DNA of 64,000 nucleotides from Nostoc sp. CHAB 5834 (GTDB lineage: Bacteria > Cyanobacteriota > Cyanobacteriia > Cyanobacteriales > Nostocaceae). The notes beneath the pieces are model-generated. The model was not told the origin of the DNA. It searched no databases and worked only from the letters and a program-made list of their open reading frames with translations. Location: assembly GCA_020829485.1 (NCBI GenBank), contig JAIVFU010000027.1:1-64000 (forward strand), read 5' to 3'. This document shows, in pieces, positions 1 through 8,310 of the stretch; position 1 is the stretch's first letter, and every line of letters begins with the position of its first letter. A program made the position numbers and the translations under genes.

Positions 1-125
1 CTCGCCAACGCAAACATCGCCTTCACCATGATCCAATTACCGCAATACAAGGTTTGGTCAATCAACATACAGAAATTCTCTCTGTGCTTGAGTCTCAAGC
101 CCTAAAATACCAATTAGATAGCTAG
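1..125 (+). CDS. C-terminal end of an unrecognised protein (partial)
   Basis: In frame 3 an open stretch runs from the window edge to a TAG at 123-125, ending in ...KYQLDS. Only about 40 residues are visible and I do not recognise the family. It stops exactly where the IS66 remnant on the other strand begins, so it may be a real gene end abutting an old insertion or a chance open frame. Confidence 0.3.
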   Translation, partial: RQRKHRLHHDPITAIQGLVNQHTEILSVLESQALKYQLDS

Positions 126-486
126 GGAGAAGGAGTGGCTGTACCACCACGAGTAGCAACAACAGCCTGGGTCATAAACTCCAAAACATTACGTTTTTGA
201 GACTTCAGGGTTGTCACCACAGTCAGCATCCGGGTAACAAAAACACTACCAGTCTGGGTTTGAGAGCCAAAACTAGTCCGTCGCCAGATTACAGCAGGAC
301 GGATAGCTCGTTCAGCTTGATTTTTTCTAATAACTGTTCTTGAACTGTCAGGACTTCCGTTAGTTTCTTTTCCTGTTGTTCTATTTGCTGCGCCATCTCC
401 TCCACCAGTTTTTTGACGCTGGTTGGAGTCTTTCCCCAATCTTCTGGGGGTATCTGCTCTACATGATTCAGGCGCTTCTGTTCCAT
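122..486 (-). pseudogene. IS66-family transposase remnant with internal deletion
   Basis: The first ~60 codons (start at 486) resemble the N-terminal coiled coil of cyanobacterial IS66 transposases (PPEDWGKTPTSVKKLVEEMA). In a second frame the sequence then reads into the family's C-terminal end (RPAVIWRRTSFGSQ, ARMLTVV-like, KSQKRNVLEF) and stops at 122. The catalytic middle, roughly 350 residues in the family, is gone and the two ends are joined with a frameshift near position 300. It cannot encode an active transposase. Family assignment is from remembered motifs. Confidence 0.75.
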
Positions 487-508
487 GCCATTTAATTTAT
501 CAGATTTT

Positions 509-540
509 GGGGGTAGAAGAGCGATCGCTCTTCTACCCCC
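509..540. repeat. 32-bp perfect palindrome centred on a HIP1 octamer
   Basis: Arms GGGGGTAGAAGA and TCTTCTACCCCC flank GCGATCGC at 521-528, so the whole 32 bp is self-complementary. It lies just upstream of the start of the IS66 remnant. It could form a cruciform or hairpin; no U-tract follows on either strand, so a classic terminator is unlikely. Confidence 0.8.
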
Positions 541-650
541 CTGAACGGTTACAATTTTAACTCATCCAGAATAGAAATAAGCACTTTATAAGATCAAGCT
601 TCACCCTCAATCCCTCTGTTTACCAAGAAGAGAAATTGAGGGTGAGATTT

Positions 651-762
651 GGCGTTGCTAATTTCATGTATGAAAATGATTCTGCATGAGATCAAAATCC
701 TTGTAGAGACGTTGCATTGCAACGTCTCTACATCTGGATTCATACCGCAATTGGGCAACGCC
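651..762. mobile_element. MITE of the GGCGTTGC family, 112 bp
   Basis: Begins GGCGTTGC and ends GCAACGCC, and is flanked by an 8-bp direct repeat TGAGATTT (643-650 and 763-770) that reads as a target-site duplication. It holds no gene. Its centre carries a palindrome of the GTAGAGACG type (702-732). Related copies lie at 13462, 22283 and 58798. Confidence 0.8.
702..732. repeat. GTAGAGACG-type palindrome inside the MITE
   Basis: Arms TGTAGAGACGTTGCA and its exact complement are separated by one T. The same outer motif occurs at 8318-8345, 9439-9474 and 58828-58857, each with a different inner core. Confidence 0.8.
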
Positions 763-803
763 TGAGATTTTATATTTAATTTAACCCACTTAGTTATAAG
801 TTT

Positions 804-1079
804 TTAGAACCAGCCTTGTTTATTCACAAAGTAGGTATTTACAAATTCTTCAGGCGGCTTATTCAAGTAGATCATACCTTCAATTAAACCTACAAGTAGC
901 ATAACTAACAAGGCAATCCCGTAAGTAAAAGAACCTCCGACTACAGAAATCATCAACATGATAAAGCCTTCTGGAGCGTATCCAAGAATAAATTTATGAA
1001 CCCCAAATCCTCCCAGGATAATGCCACAGTAACCAGCTAGAAGTTGTTTGGTAGGGTGAGTGGGGTTGAAATTTGACAT
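804..1079 (-). CDS. TM2 domain membrane protein
   Basis: A 91-residue protein with two hydrophobic helices separated by a short turn. The stretch LAGYCGIILGGFGVHKFILG is the TM2 domain signature (G-x-x-G-x-H-x-F-x-x-G), followed by a second helix rich in Leu, Val and Gly. TM2 proteins are small inner-membrane proteins, in bacteria mostly of unknown role. The start is supported by AAGGAG about 7 bases upstream. It stands alone, between repeat-rich spacers. Confidence 0.8.
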   Translation of the reverse strand: MSNFNPTHPTKQLLAGYCGIILGGFGVHKFILGYAPEGFIMLMISVVGGSFTYGIALLVMLLVGLIEGMIYLNKPPEEFVNTYFVNKQGWF

Positions 1080-1732
1080 AGTGCTGCTCCTTGATAAGTG
1101 AGGTATAAAAATAAAGTCTTTATTGTAATCAAAGCAAATACATTTACCGTGCCAATTTTAGATTTTAAATTTTGGATTTTGGATTATTTCTTTGGTACAA
1201 GCCCCGCCCGATGTTAAGCGGAACAAATCTAAAAGACGCTCTCTACGAGACGCTGCGCGTAGCTTGCTTCCCCGTAGGGGTACGATGACTCGCTTGCCGC
1301 CGGCGCGATCGCAAATCTAAAATCCAAAATTGATTGACTTGCTTAATACATATATTTTTAATTTTTTAAGTACAAGTAAGCCAAGATAAATAGCCAAAAT
1401 CAGCGTATTTCTATTTCAGAGGGGGACGCTAAAATGTCTTCCGGCTATGCCGGAAAATCTGGCGCTCTTTAATAACTTTTGGTAGATTTGACGATCGCAA
1501 ACCCTGGTGCGGCAATTTCGCTTTTTCTTGAGAAGAATGAACCTCAATAATCAGCGAAAACTGCTACATCACTTTTTACAAGTCCATCAGTATTATTTCC
1601 GGATTTTTTTGCTATCGCTTCCAGGGGGCGTGAAACGCGATCGCACCAATCACTAGATATAACTAGTAATTGTTCTTACCTATGCAGATAAAATCAGATA
1701 TTTATATTTTTGGCAACAGTAATTTTTTAGTG
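1080..1732. other. Repeat-bearing intergenic region
   Basis: No gene seen. It holds a Nostoc-type short repeat at about 1237-1290 (CTACGAGACGCTGCGCGTAG followed by CTTGCTTCCCCGTAGGGGTA) and a hairpin at 1439-1455 (TTCCGGC/GCCGGAA). The same repeat family recurs near 38010, 47930 and 57930 and inside sufS. Confidence 0.6.
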
Positions 1733-3295
1733 CTAATTGCTACCTAAAACAAATAAACTTAATAATGTACCACTATTCCAGAGGCTGTGGAGGAGCATAG
1801 GAGCAAGGAGGTTGCGCGATCGCGTGTAAACGACTCCTAAGACAATCCCCAATGCAGTGAGGGGAAGAATTTCCGACAAGCTGAGGTGAGCGATCGCAAA
1901 CAATAAACTACTGATCAGAATCGATGCCCAGACGGGTAAGTAACGAGTTAGAGAAGGTAACAAAAAGCCGCGAAATAGAATTTCTTCAAAAAATGGAGCT
2001 GCGATCGCTGCTGTGGAGAAAAATATGCCAAGTGCTACACCATCTTGGCTTTCGAGCGCTAATTGCAACAGGGGATTACTACCACCTTGTCCTTGCCAAA
2101 GTTGTTGATTGATCAAAGATACCACCACAACTATAGGTAAAGCCGCACAATAGCCTCCCAGTCCCCACAAAAACCAATTATCTTGAAAACGGAAGCGAAA
2201 CCAAAATTCTGGTAATGGAAAAAAGCGCTTGAGAGAAAAATACAGCACTAACAGCGCCCCCGATGCGACTAGAAAGTAACTAACTAAAACATAAAAAGCC
2301 TGAAGTCGCACATCACCCACAGGACGAGGGATGGGGAGCAGCGAGAGCAATAAAGGGACAAAAATTTGCCCCATGAAGAAAAAGCCGACGATAAAAACCT
2401 GTAAAATGGTTTCACCATCCCAAGGTGTTGACCAAGGGACATCAGCATTTTGAGCGAGTAACGAGGTTTTTCCTTTTAACAAGCGTTGAGCAACTAAGAA
2501 AATCAGCAGTATTAGACCAGTTAAAGCTGCCAAAGTGGGGATAGTGCCAATAACTGCTAATTTGATCACCGCTTGAGCAGCAGATTCTTGTTGTGCAGCT
2601 TTAACTGCTGATAAAGCGTCTTGTCGTTGCTGGAGTTGGTATAGCTGAACCAAAGCAGTAGAGCGAAACCAACCTTCTAAATTCTTTTGAATCCGTTCTT
2701 GAGAATTTTGGAGCAGACGGGGAGGATTGCTCCACAGTCCACTTAATACAGCTGCGGTTTCTCCAAATTCTGGATTGATATCTGAGCGTTGTTGTAATTC
2801 GCTCCAAGTTTTAAGAGCCGTATCCGTCTGTCCTTGCTGTGCTTGTAAAATTCCCAGGCGCAAGTCTAATTCAGCCAGTAATTTTTGTAATTGCTTGAGG
2901 GACTGCTGTCCCTGTTTAGAAGTTTTAGTAGTGGGAGGAACATCCGGTAGAGGTTTCGGAGGTATGGGAGTTATTTCAGGTTGAGAGCGTAATTGTGCAA
3001 GGTTATTATTAACTTTGTCTAAATTAGCTTTAACTGATTGACGCGCCTCCTCATATTGCTTTGTAGCGCCCTCCAGGGGTTGCTCACCAAGTATTGCTTC
3101 CTGAACCGCTTTGAGATTGCGATCGCTGCTATCTTCTGATTGCCAAGCTTGGGCTTGGAGAGCAATATTTGTTTGGTATAGTTCTAGGCGACTTTGGAAC
3201 TGAGGTTCTTGCCAACTACTGAATAAAGCCCAAACTGCCAACAGAACTGCTATTGGTGTCAGTATAAAAATTAAAACTAATCGCTTGAGTGTCAT
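1733..3295 (-). CDS. CPBP-family (CAAX/Abi) intramembrane metalloprotease
   Basis: A 520-residue membrane protein. After an N-terminal membrane anchor (residues ~6-26) there is a ~220-residue soluble region with helical, coiled-coil/TPR-like character and a Pro-rich linker, then about eight membrane helices. The C-terminal CPBP (Abi) domain carries FFEEILFRG (the EExxxR motif), FAIAHL and LLHSLWNS, the expected metal ligands and catalytic Glu. Such proteases cleave membrane proteins; the substrate here is unknown. The ATG start lies 6 bases inside the longest opposing frame of the next gene, but that gene most likely starts at 3409, so the two are divergent with a spacer of about 110 bp. Confidence 0.85.
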   Translation of the reverse strand: MTLKRLVLIFILTPIAVLLAVWALFSSWQEPQFQSRLELYQTNIALQAQAWQSEDSSDRNLKAVQEAILGEQPLEGATKQYEEARQSVKANLDKVNNNLAQLRSQPEITPIPPKPLPDVPPTTKTSKQGQQSLKQLQKLLAELDLRLGILQAQQGQTDTALKTWSELQQRSDINPEFGETAAVLSGLWSNPPRLLQNSQERIQKNLEGWFRSTALVQLYQLQQRQDALSAVKAAQQESAAQAVIKLAVIGTIPTLAALTGLILLIFLVAQRLLKGKTSLLAQNADVPWSTPWDGETILQVFIVGFFFMGQIFVPLLLSLLPIPRPVGDVRLQAFYVLVSYFLVASGALLVLYFSLKRFFPLPEFWFRFRFQDNWFLWGLGGYCAALPIVVVVSLINQQLWQGQGGSNPLLQLALESQDGVALGIFFSTAAIAAPFFEEILFRGFLLPSLTRYLPVWASILISSLLFAIAHLSLSEILPLTALGIVLGVVYTRSRNLLAPMLLHSLWNSGTLLSLFVLGSN

Positions 3296-3408
3296 CTATC
3301 CCTCTTTTAGTAACCAGTGGAGAGCGCGTCCCCCTTGGGAATTATCGCAAGAAAAAGTCAGAGGTGGATAGATATCATCAATATTATAAGTTTGCGCTTG
3401 CACCCACC

Positions 3409-4107
3409 ATGTTAAATTACAACCCATTGCACTGCTTACCCTCCGCCGAGGATCTGCCCGATTCTGACGATGAACCTGTGGATAATCAACTACAACATTT
3501 GATTCCTGGCTTGCTAGAAGCCATCTTAGCTTGGCTGTGGGCAAGCCGGATGGATTGGTTTTTTGGCGTTGATATGGGGATATATTACGATCCCGAATTA
3601 CCGCCGATTGTGCCTGATGGATTTTTAAGTTTAGGAGTCGAGCGAGTTTTTGATGAGAACTTGCGTTTAAGTTATGTGTTATGGGAAGAAAAGGTGATGC
3701 CGATTATGGCATTAGAAGTTGTTTCTCACAGACGGCGTGGGGAATACACCAGCAAAAAGAAACTTTATGCGGATATGGAGATTTTGTATTATGTTGTCTA
3801 CAATCCCCAACGCCGGAGAAAACCACCTTTAGAAGTTTATCGCTTTATAAATGGTGAATATGTATTACAGCCAGGAAATTTAGTTTGGTTATCAGAGATA
3901 GGTTTAGCAATTGGTTATGAACGGGGAACCTATCAGGGAATTACACGAGATTGGTTGTATTGGTATGACAAACAAGGAGTCAGATATTTAACACCAGAAG
4001 AACGAGCGATCGCTGCCGAACAACGCGCTAACACTGCTGAACAACGCACTCAAAGGCTAGCAGAAGAATTGCGAAAGTTGGGGATAGATCCAGATTCTTT
4101 GAGTTGA
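3409..4107 (+). CDS. Uma2 family endonuclease-like protein
   Basis: 232 residues from the ATG at 3409. The frame is open upstream to 3289, but that extension overlaps the divergent CPBP gene and does not look like the family. The core (PPIVPDGFLSLGV, MALEVVSHRRRGEY, KKKLYADMEILYYVVYNPQRR) matches the cyanobacterial Uma2/DUF820 fold, a PD-(D/E)XK-type domain with D-E-x-K-like residues. A Glu/Gln/Arg-rich coiled coil closes the protein. Uma2 proteins are very numerous in cyanobacteria and their biological role is not settled. Confidence 0.8.
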   Translation: MLNYNPLHCLPSAEDLPDSDDEPVDNQLQHLIPGLLEAILAWLWASRMDWFFGVDMGIYYDPELPPIVPDGFLSLGVERVFDENLRLSYVLWEEKVMPIMALEVVSHRRRGEYTSKKKLYADMEILYYVVYNPQRRRKPPLEVYRFINGEYVLQPGNLVWLSEIGLAIGYERGTYQGITRDWLYWYDKQGVRYLTPEERAIAAEQRANTAEQRTQRLAEELRKLGIDPDSLS

Positions 4108-4262
4108 TTTTGTGATTCTATCAAACACCTTAGAAGAGTGCGGCTATAAGAATGAAGTCTACCTTTGTCGGCTATAGATATATCCAACAGTTTTTCACTT
4201 AGATTTTATGTAAATTAAATTACGATAAAATACTAATATCTTTAAGTCAAGCGAAGAATAAT

Positions 4263-4865
4263 ATGAATAGCAATGCTAAAGAGTATGTCGTAGGTCAAAG
4301 AAATGTTAATACGTTTATGTATCTTAAAAAGGCAAGCCGTGTTCTTCTGAATCAAGCAAAAGCAAATCAAGAAGGCTCTTTTTACAACTATATGACCAGT
4401 ATGCTGACATCAGCTTTTTATTTGGAAGCTTATCTGAATCATTCAGGATTTAAATTTTATGGAATTAGAGAAAATAATAGCTACTGGAAAGATTTTGAGA
4501 AACTTAACCCCGATAAAAAACTAGAAAAATGGAGTGAGATGATATGTTTCAAAATAGACTATGGACGCAGACCATTTCAAACATTTAAAGAGATTTTTAA
4601 ATTCCGAAACAAACTTGTTCATGGTAAGAGTGAAATAATTAATGTCAATCAAATTCAAAAAGCATCTGAAGAACATATATATACACAATTACCCAAGCTT
4701 AATTGGGAAAAAATGGTTAATATGCAAACTGCGGAAAGGTTTTTGAATGATGCTATAGAAATGGTTGAAATACTAAATAAACAAGCAGGTTTTTCTAGTA
4801 CTGAACTCTATACGCTAGCCAGTACCAGTACCGTGAGCCAGTTAAGCTCAACGGAGCAAATATAG
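4263..4865 (+). CDS. HEPN-like protein of unknown function
   Basis: A 200-residue, mostly helical protein. KFRNKLVHGK at about residue 118-127 fits the HEPN RNase motif R-x4-H, with R-N followed by H. It opens with a tRNA-like AT-rich upstream region and no strong ribosome site. HEPN proteins often act as toxins or RNases; here no clear antitoxin (such as an MNT nucleotidyltransferase) is adjacent. The last ~20 residues are Ser/Thr-rich and encoded by short direct repeats (AGCCAGTACC-like), so the native C-terminus may have been replaced. The family call is from the motif only. Confidence 0.5.
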   Translation: MNSNAKEYVVGQRNVNTFMYLKKASRVLLNQAKANQEGSFYNYMTSMLTSAFYLEAYLNHSGFKFYGIRENNSYWKDFEKLNPDKKLEKWSEMICFKIDYGRRPFQTFKEIFKFRNKLVHGKSEIINVNQIQKASEEHIYTQLPKLNWEKMVNMQTAERFLNDAIEMVEILNKQAGFSSTELYTLASTSTVSQLSSTEQI

Positions 4866-4976
4866 TGTACTGGGATGAAATACTTACGCAACTATTTTTA
4901 AGAGTTACTTACTTATGCTATAAATATAAGTCTAACAGATAGGGGCATTAATTTTAAATAATGATCGCTACCCAAA

Positions 4977-5609
4977 CTAACCCATCTTCCCCCTAACCCA
5001 AGTGCGAAAAGATTTTAGCAAAGCAATTTCCCCCATACTTTTACTCTGCTCAATAAATCTGCTTATCTCACTCACTGAAACTATAGGAAAGGCAATACTA
5101 AACTTACACTCAACATATTGCCCGTCTCTCAACTGATAAAACTTTAAATTTTGCCCATCATATCTCCAAAGTTCAGTTACACCCAACGCTGAATAAATTC
5201 CCAATTTGTTAACTGAACTGCTGGTAATGTCAATCTCAATTGCTAAGTCAGGCGGCGGATCATTTTCTAAATCTAAAGTTTGCTTACCCCTAATAGCTAG
5301 TTCATTCTGGATATAATAGCAAGTATCTGGTTCTATTCCCCGCTTTGATATTTTCCGCTTTAATGTTGTTGAACCAGCACTTCTCACTTCAATCCCTAAT
5401 TCTTCAGCTAAAGCAATAATAAAATTACCAAAATTACTTTTGGGGTTTTCGTGTTCAAAAAGTGGAGTCATGATTTCTAAAACACCGCAATCATAAGCAA
5501 ACCGAGAACCTCTATCTTCACCTGTATCTCTCAACAAGGCTTCAAAGGTTTCCCAGCTAATGTTATGTAGCACTGTTCTTTGTTCACCAACCGTTGACTT
5601 GACAAGCAT
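4977..5609 (-). CDS. Uma2 family endonuclease-like protein, copy A
   Basis: 210 residues. Core motifs: PDLAIEIDITSSS (residues ~100-112), GIYSALGVTELWRYDGQNL and an upstream GIEPDTCYYIQNE. This is the Uma2 PD-(D/E)XK arrangement with Asp and Glu but Asn-Lys (VNKLGIY) at the usual Lys position. It is the last of three genes read in the same direction (6899 to 4977), 47 bp after its close paralogue. Confidence 0.8.
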   Translation of the reverse strand: MLVKSTVGEQRTVLHNISWETFEALLRDTGEDRGSRFAYDCGVLEIMTPLFEHENPKSNFGNFIIALAEELGIEVRSAGSTTLKRKISKRGIEPDTCYYIQNELAIRGKQTLDLENDPPPDLAIEIDITSSSVNKLGIYSALGVTELWRYDGQNLKFYQLRDGQYVECKFSIAFPIVSVSEISRFIEQSKSMGEIALLKSFRTWVRGKMG

Positions 5610-5656
5610 AGATTAAAAAAATAAGTCAGTAATTATATTTATCAATTAAGTACAGT

Positions 5657-6289
5657 TTACCCTATCTTCTCCTGCACCCAAGCGCGGAAGGATTGCACCA
5701 AATCAATTTCATCCATAGTTTTACTTTGCTGGATAAATCTATTCATTTCACTAACAGAAATTAAAGGGAAAGCTATACTTAACTTAATCTCAATATACTG
5801 ATTTTGTACTAATTGGTAAAATTTTAAAATTTCTCCATTATATGTCCATAATTCTCCTACACCTAAAGCCGCATAAATATTAAATTTATTAATAGAGCTG
5901 CTAGTAATATCAATTTCAACTGCTAAATCTGGTGCTGGATCTGTTGTTAAATCTAATTCTTGTTTACCTCTAATTAGTGGCTCATTTTGAATATAATAGC
6001 AAGTATCAGGTTCTATTCCCTTTGTTATTGGTTTACGTTTCAATGTTGTAGAACCAGCACTTCTAATTTTAGTTTTTAATTCCACTGCTAAAGCGAATAT
6101 CAATCGGTCAAACTGAATTTTAGGATTTTCGTGTTCAAAAAGTGGAGTCATGATTTCTAAAGTGCCACAGTCGTAAGCAAACCGAGAACCTCTATCTTCA
6201 CCTGTATCTCTCAGCAAGGCTTCAAAGGTTTCCCAGCTAACGTTGTGTAGGACTGTTCTTTGTTCCGCAAGCGTTGACTTGACAAGCAT
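5657..6289 (-). CDS. Uma2 family endonuclease-like protein, copy B
   Basis: 210 residues, the same length as copy A and clearly its tandem duplicate: the first ~50 residues are nearly identical, with divergence in the middle and C-terminal parts. Core motif PDLAVEIDITSSSINKFNIY. The upstream gene ends one base before this start, so the two are surely co-transcribed. High identity at the 5' end compared with the rest suggests gene conversion or a staged duplication. Confidence 0.8.
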   Translation of the reverse strand: MLVKSTLAEQRTVLHNVSWETFEALLRDTGEDRGSRFAYDCGTLEIMTPLFEHENPKIQFDRLIFALAVELKTKIRSAGSTTLKRKPITKGIEPDTCYYIQNEPLIRGKQELDLTTDPAPDLAVEIDITSSSINKFNIYAALGVGELWTYNGEILKFYQLVQNQYIEIKLSIAFPLISVSEMNRFIQQSKTMDEIDLVQSFRAWVQEKIG

Positions 6290-6290
6290 A

Positions 6291-6899
6291 TTACAATACT
6301 TCTTCTGTCAGGATATTAGATAGAATCCCGATAATTTTACCTATGTTATTAATATAATACTCGCTCAAGTCAATTTCAATCACTTGCCCAATAAGTTTCA
6401 AAAACTTCCAGTTAGTTCCAGTGGTGACAGTTCCATAAATTGCCTGAATGTTATTACGCTCACGTTCATTAAACAATTTAGCTGCTAACATTTCTGCTAC
6501 ACACTGACCTAAGCCTGCATTGATATTTTCTTTCTTAGCTTCTACAATTGTGACAACTGGTGCGTTCAGAATTAGTAACTCTGGTGAACGGCTAATAATA
6601 AAATCGCAATTTCCATTTAACCCTTGTGCTGAATCAACAGTAAAGTCAATACCAGAAAATAAACTTATTTGATTATTTAAATATTTTCTTACAGCAATTA
6701 AAATTGGTGCAATAATCATTTCTGAGCGAGATTTTTCTGTATTACTAGCAAGAGCTAAAGGTACATTTTCCCGCAAGACTTCTGCAAGTAATGGTGGACA
6801 CTCTACTTCGTGTACAGATGCAAATATATCAGTTTTGTCAGAAATAGTTAGGCCAAAGGTTTTTATAACTCTGTCTAAAGTAAAGTCACTGTATGACAC
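6291..6899 (-). CDS. PD-(D/E)XK nuclease-like cyanobacterial protein
   Basis: 202 residues. GNCDFIISRSP followed ~20 residues later by VVTIVEAKKENINAGLGQCVAEM gives the D...E-x-K...Q layout of a PD-(D/E)XK nuclease fold. Proteins of this shape are common in cyanobacterial genomes beside Uma2 genes and have no assigned function that I know. It is the first gene of the 6899-4977 run. Nuclease activity is inferred from motif spacing only. Confidence 0.6.
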   Translation of the reverse strand: MSYSDFTLDRVIKTFGLTISDKTDIFASVHEVECPPLLAEVLRENVPLALASNTEKSRSEMIIAPILIAVRKYLNNQISLFSGIDFTVDSAQGLNGNCDFIISRSPELLILNAPVVTIVEAKKENINAGLGQCVAEMLAAKLFNERERNNIQAIYGTVTTGTNWKFLKLIGQVIEIDLSEYYINNIGKIIGILSNILTEEVL

Positions 6900-7002
6900 T
6901 TTAGTTGCTCCTGTAAATAATCCAGATAATTAAATTGTGCCAAATATTAGCAAGATATGTTGCTCATATTTGGCACAATTACTGTCTGAATATTTTGTAA
7001 CT

Positions 7003-8289
7003 TTAAGCAAGGAAACCTGCAAAAAAGTCGAGAGTTTCTTTCAGTGCTTTGATGAAAATATCAATTTCCTCGTGGGTATTGTAGAAAGATAGACTTGCTC
7101 GTGCAGTTGCAGCAAGACCTAAATAACGGTGTAATGGTTGTGTGCAGTGGTGTCCAGAACGGATAGCAACGCCTTCTTGATCTAATAATGTAGATAAGTC
7201 ATTGGCGTGGACTTCTCCGGCTGTGAATGACGCAAGAGCGGCTCTACCTTCTCCTGTCGGAGACGCTACGCGAACACCTTTTGCATTTGGTTTGGGGCCG
7301 TAAATTCTAATTTGGGGAATTTGCTCTAATTGTTGGAACAAATAAGCTGTTAATTCTGCTTCGTAGGCGTGGATTTTATCCATGCCGATACTGCTAAGAT
7401 AATCGATCGCAGCACCAAGTGCGATCGCTTCTCCAATTGCAGGTGTACCAGCTTCAAATTTATGTGGTAATTCTGCATAAGTTGAATGGTCTAAATACAC
7501 CTCTGCAATCATCTCACCACCACCAAAAAATGGTGGCATTGATTCCAGCAATTCCAACTTGCCATACAGAAATCCTATCCCAGTTGGCGCACACATTTTA
7601 TGACCAGATGCTACCAACCAATCACAATCTATTTGTTGCACATCGACAGGGTAGTGGGGGACACTTTGGCAAGCATCAACTAAGAATTTAGCACCGTATT
7701 TGTGTGCGATCGCACCAATTTCTGCCACTGGATTAATGCAACCCAAAGTATTAGAAATATGCACCACCGACACCAATTTTGTTTTGTCGGAAATCAGCTT
7801 TTTATACTGTGACAAATCAAAAGTCTCTTCAGGTGTTAATTCTACAAATTTCAGTACTGCACCCGTTTTTTGTGCCACCAATTGCCAAGGCACAATATTA
7901 CTGTGGTGTTCCATCACCGAAAGAATAATCTCATCTCCCGGCTGCAAATTATTCATTCCCCAGCTATAGGCTACTAGGTTAATTGCTTCGCTTGCGTTGC
8001 GGGTGTAGACGATTTCCTGACGGGATGCAGCATTGATGAATTTGGCAATTTTATCTCTAGCACCTTCATAAGCATCGGTAGCTTTAGCACTCAGGGAATG
8101 GGCACCTCGATGCACGTTAGCATTATATTGCTCGTAATAATCCCGTAGGATATTTAATACGAATAAAGGCTTTTGCGATGTCGCAGCATTATCGAGATAA
8201 ACCAGGGGTTTCCCGTTGACTTCCTGATGCAATATCGGGAAGTCAGCGCGAACTTTATCAGCAAGGGTTTTGGTAGGAGTAAAAGTCAT
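7003..8289 (-). CDS. sufS: Cysteine desulfurase SufS
   Basis: 428 residues; a PLP enzyme that takes sulfur from cysteine for Fe-S cluster assembly on the SufBCD scaffold in the cytoplasm. Visible motifs: the PLP-binding Lys in [12 protein letters not shown] (about residue 230), the aspartate region [11 protein letters not shown], and the active-site Cys in [11 protein letters not shown] (about residue 382). It is the last gene of sufBCDS, 21 bp after sufD. Odd feature: the segment GVRVASPTG before [10 protein letters not shown] is encoded by a Nostoc intergenic repeat (about 7250-7276) inserted in frame, in a surface region ahead of the C-terminal domain. Confidence 0.95.
   Translation of the reverse strand: MTFTPTKTLADKVRADFPILHQEVNGKPLVYLDNAATSQKPLFVLNILRDYYEQYNANVHRGAHSLSAKATDAYEGARDKIAKFINAASRQEIVYTRNASEAINLVAYSWGMNNLQPGDEIILSVMEHHSNIVPWQLVAQKTGAVLKFVELTPEETFDLSQYKKLISDKTKLVSVVHISNTLGCINPVAEIGAIAHKYGAKFLVDACQSVPHYPVDVQQIDCDWLVASGHKMCAPTGIGFLYGKLELLESMPPFFGGGEMIAEVYLDHSTYAELPHKFEAGTPAIGEAIALGAAIDYLSSIGMDKIHAYEAELTAYLFQQLEQIPQIRIYGPKPNAKGVRVASPTGEGRAALASFTAGEVHANDLSTLLDQEGVAIRSGHHCTQPLHRYLGLAATARASLSFYNTHEEIDIFIKALKETLDFFAGFLA
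7250..7276. repeat. Short Nostoc repeat inserted in frame in sufS
   Basis: TCTCCTGTCGGAGACGCTAC followed by GCGAAC matches a repeat normally seen between genes in this genus; relatives are near 38010 and 57930 in this window. It codes for about nine extra residues in SufS without breaking the frame. Confidence 0.65.
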
Positions 8290-8310
8290 TGGTAGATTAG
8301 TTATTAGTCA

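Noticed and set aside
122..439. Independent 105-aa protein on the minus strand
   Set aside because: Its C-terminal half is the end of an IS66 transposase and its N-terminal half is the transposase start read in another frame.
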